Shown here: piece after piece, positions 1 through 5,431 of the stretch
How positions within the stretch are numbered: position 1 is the stretch's first letter
Layout of the letters: each line of letters begins with the position of its first letter
DNA from: Acidobacteriota bacterium
GTDB lineage: Bacteria; Acidobacteriota; Blastocatellia; Pyrinomonadales; Pyrinomonadaceae
Assembly (NCBI GenBank): GCA_003222835.1
Contig: QHXE01000093.1
Span: forward strand, 1 to 5,861
Direction: 5' to 3'
DNA length: 5,861 nucleotides
Position numbers and translations under genes: made by a program
The notes under the pieces: generated by a model
What the model was told of the DNA's origin: nothing
The model's input: only the letters and a program-made list of their open reading frames with translations
The model's database searches: none

Positions 1-1
1 A

Positions 2-172
2 ACATTTCAGTTTGTGATGGAGATTCCGTTCTTCAAGGGGCTCAGTCTGCCGTTGTCCGCCAGTTACACAAATACGGAAGAAGAAAAGAAAAAACATTTT
101 CGGTTCAACTTCGGGATGCATCTCGACACGGACAAGCTCTTCGAGTTACTGAAGGCAGGAGCGAGTCGTTGA
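2..172 (+). CDS. C-terminal fragment of an unidentified protein
   Basis: An open frame enters from the left edge and ends at TGA 170-172, giving about 56 residues. I do not recognise the family. The residues alternate polar and hydrophobic in two stretches (about residues 2-22 and 32-42) separated by a charged turn (NTEEEKKK). That pattern would fit the last strands of a beta-barrel or other beta-rich surface protein, but this is inference from pattern only. The last residues (roughly DTDKLFELLKAGASR) look like a short helical tail. No start, signal or domain can be seen because the gene begins outside the window. The next gene begins 86 bases downstream behind its own strong ribosome binding site. 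Confidence 0.6.
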   Translation, partial: TFQFVMEIPFFKGLSLPLSASYTNTEEEKKKHFRFNFGMHLDTDKLFELLKAGASR

Positions 173-174
173 CG

Positions 175-217
175 AATAATTGATTATTGATTACGGACGA
201 AGGGTAATACTCTTACC
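175..217 (+). promoter_or_regulatory. AT-rich dyad and weak candidate promoter upstream of the GH19 gene
   Basis: Just after the upstream stop codon is a perfect palindrome, AATAAT-TG-ATTATT (175-188). TTGATT (180-185), which overlaps it, could serve as a -35, with GGTAAT (203-208) as -10 at 17 bp; each hexamer matches consensus at about 4 of 6 positions. A second small dyad, GGTAA-N5-TTACC (203-217), overlaps the putative -10 and could be an operator. All matches are weak and this is a candidate only. The strong ribosome binding site GGAGGG (246-251) lies 7 bases before the ATG at 259. Confidence 0.25.
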
Positions 218-258
218 AAGCAAATAATCGCACTTAGTCATTCACGGAGGGATCAATA

Positions 259-1128
259 ATGCCAGTATTGAAACAAGGTTCATCAGGTCCGGACGTAACC
301 GAGTTGCAGCAGAAGCTGAAAGATTTGGGTTTCGATCCGAACGGTGTTGACGGAAATTTTGGGCCGGGCACCAAAGCGGCCATCATTGCTTTTCAGCAAA
401 GCAAAGGGTTGCAGGCTGATGGCATCGCGGGGCCGGCGACTTTGGCTGCATTGGGACTCGGCGATGGTCAACCTAACGCCGACACAACAAGTCGTGCGAG
501 TACCGACACAAGCGCTGACACAGCGAGTACTGACTCAGCGAGTCCTGCAGATACTGACGCAGCCGCAGCATTGAACCTGGGCGGTCTCACCGGGAAGCTG
601 CCGGCTGCGGTGATCGCGCAGATTCCTGATACTGCGAAGGAGTTTGGTATCACGACAAACTTGCGACTGGCCCACTTCCTGGCGCAGTGCGCTCTCGAGT
701 CGACTGGATTTACTGCGACAGTTGAAAACCTGAGCTACAGCGCCCAGCGTCTGCTGCAAGTGTTCCCAAAGTACTTCCGCGGTGTCGATCCGAATGACTA
801 CGCTCGCAATCCGGAAAAAATCGGCAACCGCGTTTACGCCAACAGAATGGGCAATGGTGATGAGGCTTCAGGTGATGGATTCAAATTTCGTGGCCGCGGC
901 TACATCCAGTTGACCGGCAAAAATAACTACACCAGCTTTTCTCAGTTTGTCGGTGAAGACTGCGTCGCCAATCCTGACTTGGTAGCGACTAAATACCCGC
1001 TGGCATCAGCGGCATTCTATTTCAATTCCAATAACGTATGGGCGATCTGTGATCGCGGCGCGGACGACGCTCATGCAGTTCCGGAGAGGATTCAGAACTT
1101 TAGAAAGTTCATACAGGCACTAAGCTAA
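259..1128 (+). CDS. Peptidoglycan-binding domain + GH19 (chitinase/endolysin-type) glycan hydrolase
   Basis: Predicted to bind peptidoglycan and cleave its glycan backbone (or chitin). Residues 1-67 form a PG_binding_1 domain with the VDGNFGPGTKAAIIAFQ and DGIAGPATLAAL signatures. Residues 70-105 are a low-complexity Thr/Ser/Asp/Ala linker built from imperfect repeats. Residues 109-289 are GH19: AHFLAQCALES carries the probable acid Glu147, ENLSYSAQ carries Glu156 nine residues later as in phage-type GH19 lysins, and GFKFRGRGYIQLTGKNNY (207-224) is the family hallmark. No Sec signal peptide is seen; the binding domain starts at residue 3. The start is fixed by GGAGGG 7 bases upstream. Oddity: after DRGADDAHAV the protein goes straight to PERIQNFRKF, so the usual VxxxVNGGxxGL segment appears missing, which may affect substrate binding. 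A second wall hydrolase follows 86 bases later. Family assignment is secure; chitinase versus lysozyme-like activity is not decided. Confidence 0.92.
   Translation: MPVLKQGSSGPDVTELQQKLKDLGFDPNGVDGNFGPGTKAAIIAFQQSKGLQADGIAGPATLAALGLGDGQPNADTTSRASTDTSADTASTDSASPADTDAAAALNLGGLTGKLPAAVIAQIPDTAKEFGITTNLRLAHFLAQCALESTGFTATVENLSYSAQRLLQVFPKYFRGVDPNDYARNPEKIGNRVYANRMGNGDEASGDGFKFRGRGYIQLTGKNNYTSFSQFVGEDCVANPDLVATKYPLASAAFYFNSNNVWAICDRGADDAHAVPERIQNFRKFIQALS
496..558 (+). repeat. Imperfect 15-nt tandem repeat encoding the Thr/Ser/Asp linker
   Basis: Units resembling GCGAGTACYGACWCA recur at 496-510 and 523-537. A shortened copy lies between them (511-522), and a diverged copy follows from 538. They encode ASTDT/ASTDS-like peptides of the interdomain linker in the GH19 protein. 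The repeat is in frame, so copy-number change would only lengthen or shorten the linker. Confidence 0.6.
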
Positions 1129-1214
1129 ACCTTAAAAGGCGTGTTTGGCGCGCTCTCGCGTTTGCCTAAGCGCGTTCCTGATCTTCACCAGTCATAGCAA
1201 GAAAGGAAAAATCA

Positions 1215-2003
1215 ATGCGCGTATTAAGAAAAGGAATGACCGGCGGTGACGTCGAGCGCTGGCAGTTTTTTCTCGTGGGCCAGAATCATCAGCTAGAGGT
1301 CGATGGAAATTTCGGCGGTGACACGTTCGATGCCACCTCTGCGTTTCAAACAGAGAACCATCTGGACGTCGATGGCGCGGTTGGTCCCGATACTCTAGGG
1401 CGGGCCATGTCGTTGGGTTTCGATCCCCTTGAGGATGCTGCCGCGCCTGCTGACAGCGGAGCGGCCTTCCCGCCGCGTCCTAATTTTAATCCACTTATAT
1501 CCACTGCCGACCGGCAGAAAATTTTCGGTAAATTTGATTTCGTTGCTGCGCCTGTTCCGAGTAATCCGGAAAACATTCGCATCCTCGGCACTTGGGAGCA
1601 GGACAACATCGTACGTGTCCAATTGCCGCAATTGGTGGGCGTCCAGGGCGCGCCGCATGATGGCGGTGCGAGATTCCACAAGAAAGCCGCCGATCAACTC
1701 GTCGCACTTTGGAAAGCCTGGGAAGCCGCCGGCTTTTTGGATCGAGTTTTGACGTGGGACGGTTCCTTCGTCCCGCGATTCATTCGCGGCAGCCGCACGG
1801 TGTTGAGCAATCACGCGTTCGGCACCGCTTTTGACATCAACGCGGCATTAAATCCGCGCGGCACGCGGCCGCTACTGGCTGGCAAGAAAGGCTCCGTTCG
1901 CGAACTCGTGACGATTGCAAACGATCACGGCTTCTATTGGGGCGGCCACTTTGGCGCCAAGCCGGACGGTATGCACTTCGAGATCGCGATTCTGAAATCA
2001 TGA
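1215..2003 (+). CDS. Peptidoglycan-binding domain + M15 family (VanY/CwlK-like) zinc peptidase
   Basis: Predicted zinc-dependent peptidase that cuts peptide stems of peptidoglycan (D,D-carboxypeptidase or L-Ala-D-Glu endopeptidase type). Residues 1-68 are a second PG_binding_1 domain (VDGNFGGDTF, DGAVGPDTL). Residues 70-95 are an Ala/Pro-rich linker. Residues about 96-260 are the M15 domain. SNHAFGTAFDIN supplies metal ligands His200 and Asp207 (spacing H-x6-D), and PDGMHFE supplies His254, with Asp251 at the position of the catalytic acid (DxxH, as in phage T5-type L-Ala-D-Glu peptidases rather than ExxH of VanX). GFYWGGHF before it is also typical. No signal peptide is visible. The start is supported by AAAGGA (1202-1207) 7 bases upstream. 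It lies between the GH19 gene and a membrane-protein gene starting 3 bases after its stop, in the same frame. The exact bond cleaved cannot be told from sequence. Confidence 0.9.
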   Translation: MRVLRKGMTGGDVERWQFFLVGQNHQLEVDGNFGGDTFDATSAFQTENHLDVDGAVGPDTLGRAMSLGFDPLEDAAAPADSGAAFPPRPNFNPLISTADRQKIFGKFDFVAAPVPSNPENIRILGTWEQDNIVRVQLPQLVGVQGAPHDGGARFHKKAADQLVALWKAWEAAGFLDRVLTWDGSFVPRFIRGSRTVLSNHAFGTAFDINAALNPRGTRPLLAGKKGSVRELVTIANDHGFYWGGHFGAKPDGMHFEIAILKS

Positions 2004-2006
2004 TCA

Positions 2007-2687
2007 ATGTCACTCCTTGAAATACTTACACCAGGATGGATTACGACTCTGCTGGTCGCGGCGCTATCTGCCGTTGCGGCTTACCTCTGGAAGAGTTGGA
2101 TTGAAGGCCGCGAGCGAAAGCGCAAAGAGCGAGCGAGCACAATTGCTCAACTTCAAGACTTAGAGTCTCTGCTGAACACATCCCAAAAACTGTTTCAAAT
2201 TCAGCAGGAGCAGGTCAAGCGACTGATGGAGTCGCTGAGACAGAATCATCCGACTGAATTTGCTAAAGGCCAGGGCTACGACGAACGTCTGGCGCGCTGT
2301 TATGGGCTGCTCGACGATGAGGAGAAACCACTGCATGGCATCATCCGCGCTTACACCGAGCATTCAATGCTGCGTGTTAACGAAGCGATCCAGCGTTGGC
2401 TCGATTGTGACAAGCGGTTTAAGACTGGACAAGTTCAGAGCAGTCGACAGGAACAACTGGCTGATAGCCTTCGCGAATTAGAGATGCATCTTTTGCTGTG
2501 GCGCGCCAAGTTTGAATACTGGATCCCGAACAATCCAGAACACGCGCTAGTCTACATGGATGATGAAAAGAAGCACGGCCTGGGTTTTCCAAGAGACCAC
2601 CTAATCGAAGTTGATGGCAGAAAATCGGGCGGCGTAGATACCGAAGTAGCTCGTGTGCTTGAAGAATTACGACGGAGATGGAAATGA
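2007..2687 (+). CDS. Single-pass membrane protein with helical cytoplasmic domain, unknown function
   Basis: I do not recognise a named family. One hydrophobic segment (residues about 11-28) is followed by a very basic stretch (GRERKRKER, 34-42), which by the positive-inside rule puts the C-terminal ~195 residues in the cytoplasm. Residues about 44-80 are Gln/Glu/Leu-rich and probably form a long helix or coiled coil. A second helical part spans 110-175, and the tail ends in IEVDGRKSGG...EVARVLEELRRRWK. The ATG lies 3 bases after the peptidase stop in the same frame with no clear ribosome binding site, so translation is probably coupled to the upstream gene. The context suggests it works with the two wall hydrolases, for example as membrane anchor, export helper or regulator; this is inference. 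Its orientation (C-terminus in) argues against a spanin, and one TM helix with a large domain is unlike a classical holin. Confidence 0.8.
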   Translation: MSLLEILTPGWITTLLVAALSAVAAYLWKSWIEGRERKRKERASTIAQLQDLESLLNTSQKLFQIQQEQVKRLMESLRQNHPTEFAKGQGYDERLARCYGLLDDEEKPLHGIIRAYTEHSMLRVNEAIQRWLDCDKRFKTGQVQSSRQEQLADSLRELEMHLLLWRAKFEYWIPNNPEHALVYMDDEKKHGLGFPRDHLIEVDGRKSGGVDTEVARVLEELRRRWK

Positions 2688-2794
2688 TCCATCCTAATGA
2701 GAATCGTGGTGCAATTCATCTCGCAAGATTGAAGCGTACAAAGACCCGAAAGGAAAACGGCGCGCCTGAAGGCGAGGCCGCCTCGAACATTTAG
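2684..2794 (+). CDS. Possible small basic protein (36 aa) overlapping the upstream stop
   Basis: An ATG at 2684 overlaps the upstream TGA as ATGA and has GGAG (2673-2676) 7 bases ahead, a standard arrangement for translational coupling. It encodes 36 residues beginning MIHPNENRGAIHLARLKR and ending GEAASNI. The protein is basic in the middle, with no membrane segment and no recognised motif. The same DNA in another frame shows similarity to the upstream protein's tail, so this ORF may be fortuitous. Only the overlap and ribosome binding site support it. Confidence 0.22.
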   Translation: MIHPNENRGAIHLARLKRTKTRKENGAPEGEAASNI

Positions 2795-2853
2795 AGATTG
2801 ATGGCCGAGGCACAAGCGGAGACATCAAAAGAGTAGCGGAGAAGATAGTCTGA
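2697..2853 (+). pseudogene. Possible decayed copy of the C-terminal tail of the upstream membrane protein
   Basis: In the frame of codon 2770-2772, the segment up to TGA 2851-2853 reads RLEHLEIDGRGTSGDIKRVA followed by EKIV. This resembles the tail of the upstream 226-aa protein, HLIEVDGRKSGGVDTEVARV (residues 198-217): both share HL, E[VI]DGR, an SG/GG turn, D and VA. The same frame upstream reads KIEAYKDPKGKRRA before an in-frame TGA at 2767-2769. A possible start, MRIVVQFISQD, lies in a different frame (ATG 2697, stop 2730-2732), so one frameshift plus one stop would be needed to connect the pieces. I see the similarity directly; the reading as a relic is inference. Confidence 0.3.
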
Positions 2854-2870
2854 CGTGGGAGTTCGCTATC

Positions 2871-3593
2871 ATGGACTACTTAGCGACAGAGCCGGGGATA
2901 AGAATTGTCGCAGGGCTGGCCTTCTTTTTCATCCTGTACTCAGTCTGGATGGGCCAGATGACGGCGCAAGGTTTGCCCGACGATTATCGCAATCCCGTGC
3001 TGGCGCTTGAGCTGGTGAAGAACGGCCCGGACATAAAAAAGATTGTTGAGGCTAAACCAATCAACGCCGAGGACGGATCGGTGCGCGACTTTCTGAGACG
3101 CAGCACTTACAAAGACTTCGGTTTCATACTTGTCTACGCGCTCTTCTTCATCGCGTTGAGCCTGTTGCTTTCGCGAACGAACCTTTCTTGGGCCAGATGG
3201 GCCGGATACCTTGCGGCCGTCTGCGCGGCTTTGGGAGCGATCATGGATCTGATCGAGGATCGTGGGATGCTGAAAGCAATCGCCGGCGAAGCGAGTGATT
3301 CGCTGGCCAATAGCATCCGCTATCCCTCGCTCGCCAAGTGGGGCTTGCTCTTTTTATTCAGCCTAATCGTTGGCTTGGTGCTGAGCGCCCGCCGCGACCT
3401 TTTCTTATTTCCGGCGGTTTTCTTTCTCCTGGCCGCGCTTCTGGGCCTTGCTGGCGTGCTTCAGAATTTGCTCCGGCCCAAATTCTACTTGACGTTTCCC
3501 GGGGCTCTTGCCTCCATGGGTGTTGGGATCGTCATTCTTGCGGTTGCCTTCATCTTCTGCCCCGATAAATTTCTCGACAAGATTACCCGCTGA
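2871..3593 (+). CDS. Six-pass integral membrane protein, unknown function
   Basis: No family recognised. The 240-aa protein has hydrophobic segments at about residues 11-29, 82-101, 107-127, 155-173, 176-198 and 209-229. The stretch between the first two (30-81) is a soluble loop of about 50 residues (GLPDDYRNPVLALELVKNGP...). Segment 3 ends with MDLIEDRG, an acidic pair at the membrane edge. No catalytic motif, transporter signature or cleavable signal peptide is evident. The ATG is preceded by GGGAG (2857-2861) with a 9-base gap. It is separated by 183 bases from the hydrolase run, so it may have its own promoter. Its 3' end converges with the SYLF gene, with only 31 bases between stops. 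Real gene: confident. Function: unknown. Confidence 0.8.
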   Translation: MDYLATEPGIRIVAGLAFFFILYSVWMGQMTAQGLPDDYRNPVLALELVKNGPDIKKIVEAKPINAEDGSVRDFLRRSTYKDFGFILVYALFFIALSLLLSRTNLSWARWAGYLAAVCAALGAIMDLIEDRGMLKAIAGEASDSLANSIRYPSLAKWGLLFLFSLIVGLVLSARRDLFLFPAVFFLLAALLGLAGVLQNLLRPKFYLTFPGALASMGVGIVILAVAFIFCPDKFLDKITR

Positions 3594-3624
3594 CGGTCTT
3601 GAAGCTCGCCTGAGTTGCTTCGCT

Positions 3625-4356
3625 TCATTTGCGCCTGGAATATTGCGCCAGCGTCTGAGGGAATACCCGCACACCTTTCGGCATTTTATCCATTGAGATT
3701 TTGTTCGCGCCGGTGAGGATGTCGCGGGCGGTCATGCCGTAGACCCGAGTGTTATCGTCGTTGTCAGGTTTGATTACCACGCCTTTCAATTCCAGGCCGG
3801 CGAAGGCGCCCTTGCTGCGTGAATAAGAAAGAATCTGCGCGTTCAATTTCACATCGGTCGAAGCGCTAGCCGAACGTCCCACTGGCCCAGCGGCCGCACT
3901 GCCTTCGCCGCCGATTTCAAATTTATCGCTAAGCAGGCTCTCAACTGCGTGTTCGTTCATGAAGAGCAGAATGTAGTCCGTCGAGGCCGCCCCGATTTGC
4001 AAGCCGATGCTGCCGCCGCCGAGATCGAAAAACGCCGGCGCACTCCAACCACCAGCCACCCGCCGGCTGATCACGCCACTACCGCCTCGGCCGCCGACAA
4101 TGAAACCGGCTTTGATGACGCCGGGAAATACTGCGACCGCTTCGGCTCTATCCAGCAGATCTTGCGGAACCGATTTTTCGCGCGTCGCCATGATTTGATC
4201 GAATACGCGCGCGGCTTTCGCGGATTGATCGGCCGCTTCGCGCGCTTTCTTAGCGCTGCGCTCGCGATCCGTTTGGGCGGCCACACAGAGGTTCACGAGA
4301 AAGATTAGCGAAACGCCAAGCGACAAGAAAACAGTACCCTTAATAGATTTGCTCAT
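3625..4356 (-). CDS. Secreted SYLF/Ysc84-domain lipid-binding protein (paralogue A)
   Basis: SYLF (Ysc84/DUF500) proteins bind phospholipids; bacterial members are usually exported, but their physiological role is poorly known. The 243-aa protein has a basic N-terminus, a hydrophobic core (residues about 7-26) and a likely signal peptidase site after VAA (27). A charged Lys/Glu/Ala helix covers 30-60, and the SYLF domain runs 63-240 with AEAVAVFPGVIKAGFIVGGRGG, GWSAPAFFDLGGGSIGLQIG, LLFMNE, and a SYSRSKGAFAGLELKGVVI block. I start it at ATG 4356-4354 because GGAGAAA lies just upstream and the signal peptide then begins properly; an upstream ATG at 4395 would add 13 residues ahead of it. LxNLC is not a good lipobox, so it is probably a soluble periplasmic protein. 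It lies downstream of a near-identical paralogue and a striking operator-like array. Confidence 0.93.
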   Translation of the reverse strand: MSKSIKGTVFLSLGVSLIFLVNLCVAAQTDRERSAKKAREAADQSAKAARVFDQIMATREKSVPQDLLDRAEAVAVFPGVIKAGFIVGGRGGSGVISRRVAGGWSAPAFFDLGGGSIGLQIGAASTDYILLFMNEHAVESLLSDKFEIGGEGSAAAGPVGRSASASTDVKLNAQILSYSRSKGAFAGLELKGVVIKPDNDDNTRVYGMTARDILTGANKISMDKMPKGVRVFPQTLAQYSRRK

Positions 4357-4427
4357 TGCTTTTCTCCATAGCAAGCAAGCCACACAGTGGTCCAATCTTT
4401 ATAGATAACCCGGCGAAATCCACTCTC

Positions 4428-4549
4428 AACTCCTTTAGGAGTGAAATGTGACCGAGCGATCAAGCGATACCAACTTATTGAACTCCTGAGGGAGTTCTGT
4501 CAACCCTAGACACGTTGCGGTCTATAAACATCGAACTCCTAACTGAGCT
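4428..4549. repeat. Three dyad elements AACTCC-N4-GGAGTT at exact 53-bp steps
   Basis: On the + strand the element occurs at 4428-4443 (AACTCC-TTTA-GGAGTG), 4481-4496 (AACTCC-TGAG-GGAGTT, perfect) and 4534-4549 (AACTCC-TAAC-TGAGCT). Left half-sites are identical for seven bases (AACTCCT) and begin exactly 53 bp apart, about five helical turns, so all would face the same side of the DNA. The intervening sequences are not visibly similar, which argues against a simple recent tandem duplication. They lie only in the spacer between the two SYLF genes; no fourth copy is seen 53 bp to either side. The most likely reading is a cooperative repressor or activator array; in RNA each copy could also form a short hairpin, but none has a U-run of an intrinsic terminator. 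Confidence 0.6.
4475..4503 (-). promoter_or_regulatory. Candidate sigma-70-type promoter for SYLF paralogue A with operator in its spacer
   Basis: Read on the minus strand, a perfect TTGACA (4503-4498) is followed 18 bp later by AATAAG (4479-4474), matching TATAAT at 4 of 6. The spacer is almost entirely the 18-base dyad GAACTCC-CTCA-GGAGTTC (4497-4480). A protein bound there would block RNA polymerase. The implied transcript would have a leader of about 110 nt before the ATG at 4356. The -35 is strong and the -10 weak, as often found at regulated promoters. Confidence 0.5.
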
Positions 4550-4558
4550 CTTAGCAAT

Positions 4559-5290
4559 TTACCGTCGCGTTGAATATCGCGCCAGTGTGCGGGGAAAGAT
4601 GCGCACGCCCGCGGGCATTTTGTTCATTGTCCACCTCTGTGTCGGCGAAAGAATTTCTGGCGCTCTCTTGCCGTAAGCCGAAACGTTGTCGTCGTTGTCG
4701 GCGCTGATCACCACACCTTTGATTTCGAGTCCGGCGAACAAACCTTTGCTGCGCGAGTAAGAAAGAATGCCTGCTTTCAACTGCGCATCAGTTGAAGCAC
4801 TGGCCGACCGACCGACTGGTCCGGCCGCGGCACTTCCCTCGCCGCCAATCTCGAACTTGTCTTTCAGCAGCCCGCCGAGCGCGTCTTCATTCATGAAGAG
4901 CAGCACGAAGTCGGTTTTCGACGCGCCAATTTGCAGCCCGATACTGCCGCCGCCCAGATTGAAAAACGCCGGCGCGCTCCAGCCGCCTCGCCCGCGGCGA
5001 CTAATGACGCCGTGGCCGCCGCGACCACCAATGATAAATCCTGCCTTGATAACGCCCGGAAACACCGCAATAGCTTCAGCCTTGTCGAGCAGGCTCTGAG
5101 GAATTGCTTTATCAGGCACATTCATGATCTCCGTGAAGACGTCCGAGGCTTTCTGGGCTTCTTTGGTGGCGTCGGCGAGTTTTTTCGCATTCTTGGTTTG
5201 AGCGTGAGCGATGCCGAGAAACGTTGCAATCAACGCAATTGACGTTGAGATGCGCCCGCACTTCCGAATGAGATTAATTGCACTCTTCAT
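4559..5290 (-). CDS. Secreted SYLF/Ysc84-domain lipid-binding protein (paralogue B)
   Basis: Same family and same length (243 aa) as its downstream neighbour, and about 134 of the last 181 residues are identical (my count by eye). Residues 1-30 are a signal peptide (basic start, hydrophobic ISTSIALIATFLGI, cleavage after AHA). Residues 31-60 form a Lys/Ala-rich helix. The SYLF domain follows, with AEAIAVFPGVIKAGFIIGGR, GWSAPAFFNLGGGSIGLQIG and SYSRSKGLFAGLEIKGVVI. The start is ATG 5290-5288, preceded by GAGGA; the longer frame back to 5422 would put 44 arginine-rich residues ahead of the signal peptide and run through the promoter, so I reject it. The main differences from paralogue A are in the region after the DNDDN motif (residues about 203-225) and the lysine/aspartate positions around the NEDALGGLLKDK loop. 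The two probably act in the same compartment under different control. Confidence 0.93.
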   Translation of the reverse strand: MKSAINLIRKCGRISTSIALIATFLGIAHAQTKNAKKLADATKEAQKASDVFTEIMNVPDKAIPQSLLDKAEAIAVFPGVIKAGFIIGGRGGHGVISRRGRGGWSAPAFFNLGGGSIGLQIGASKTDFVLLFMNEDALGGLLKDKFEIGGEGSAAAGPVGRSASASTDAQLKAGILSYSRSKGLFAGLEIKGVVISADNDDNVSAYGKRAPEILSPTQRWTMNKMPAGVRIFPRTLARYSTRR

Positions 5291-5387
5291 TTCGATTCCT
5301 CTTCTTCGACAGATGTTTGGCCGCTGGCTTTCGCAAGCGGTTCTCCGACGGGGGGCGCTTTCAAATGTTTCTTGCTCGTTACAGGGA

Positions 5388-5416
5388 AGCATACTTATAA
5401 TCGCTCGCCCTGACAA
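5388..5416 (-). promoter_or_regulatory. Candidate promoter for SYLF paralogue B
   Basis: On the minus strand, TTGTCA (5416-5411) and TATGCT (5393-5388) are separated by exactly 17 bp; they match consensus at 5 and 4 of 6 positions. The leader would be about 90 nt. The AT-rich TTATAA immediately upstream of TATGCT would help opening. Confidence 0.45.
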
Positions 5417-5431
5417 ATTCATGGGGGCGAG
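5404..5431. promoter_or_regulatory. Dyad CTCGCCC-N14-GGGCGAG centred on the -35 of paralogue B
   Basis: Perfect 7-bp arms (5404-5410 and 5425-5431) flank the candidate -35 (5411-5416). The half-site centres are 21 bp apart, two helical turns, the geometry of a dimeric regulator's operator. It abuts the larger inverted repeat that starts at 5431. It is unrelated in sequence to the array before paralogue A. Confidence 0.35.

Noticed and set aside
1129..1214. Terminator between the GH19 and M15 genes (CGCG-CTCT-CGCG at about 1153-1164).
   Set aside because: Only a 4-bp stem and no following T-run; read-through into the M15 gene is more likely.
1346..1814. Minus-strand ORFs across the M15 peptidase gene.
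   Set aside because: The plus strand has clear domains and catalytic residues over the same bases; the antisense frames show no motif.
2003..2006. Stop-codon readthrough fusing the M15 peptidase to the membrane protein (same frame, 3 bases apart).
   Set aside because: The downstream ORF has its own ATG next to its N-terminal membrane segment; ordinary translational coupling explains the layout.
2552..2815. Minus-strand ORF of 87 aa covering the end of the membrane-protein gene and the gap after it.
   Set aside because: Overlaps a well-supported gene on the other strand and has a Cys/Ser/Arg-rich random-looking composition.
3594..3624. Bidirectional terminator between the convergent genes (GAAGC...GCTTC).
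   Set aside because: The stem is five base pairs with an 11-base loop and no T-run; too weak to call.
4007..4308. Long + strand ORFs antisense to SYLF paralogue A (and similar ones at 4767-5242 antisense to paralogue B).
   Set aside because: They mirror the codon pattern of the conserved SYLF genes. Their similarity to each other follows from the duplicated sense strand, and they have Pro/Arg/Ala-rich composition with no ribosome binding sites of note.
5291..5422. N-terminal extension of SYLF paralogue B to 5422.
   Set aside because: It would place an Arg-rich segment before a clean signal peptide and run through the candidate promoter; the internal ATG at 5290 has a good ribosome binding site.
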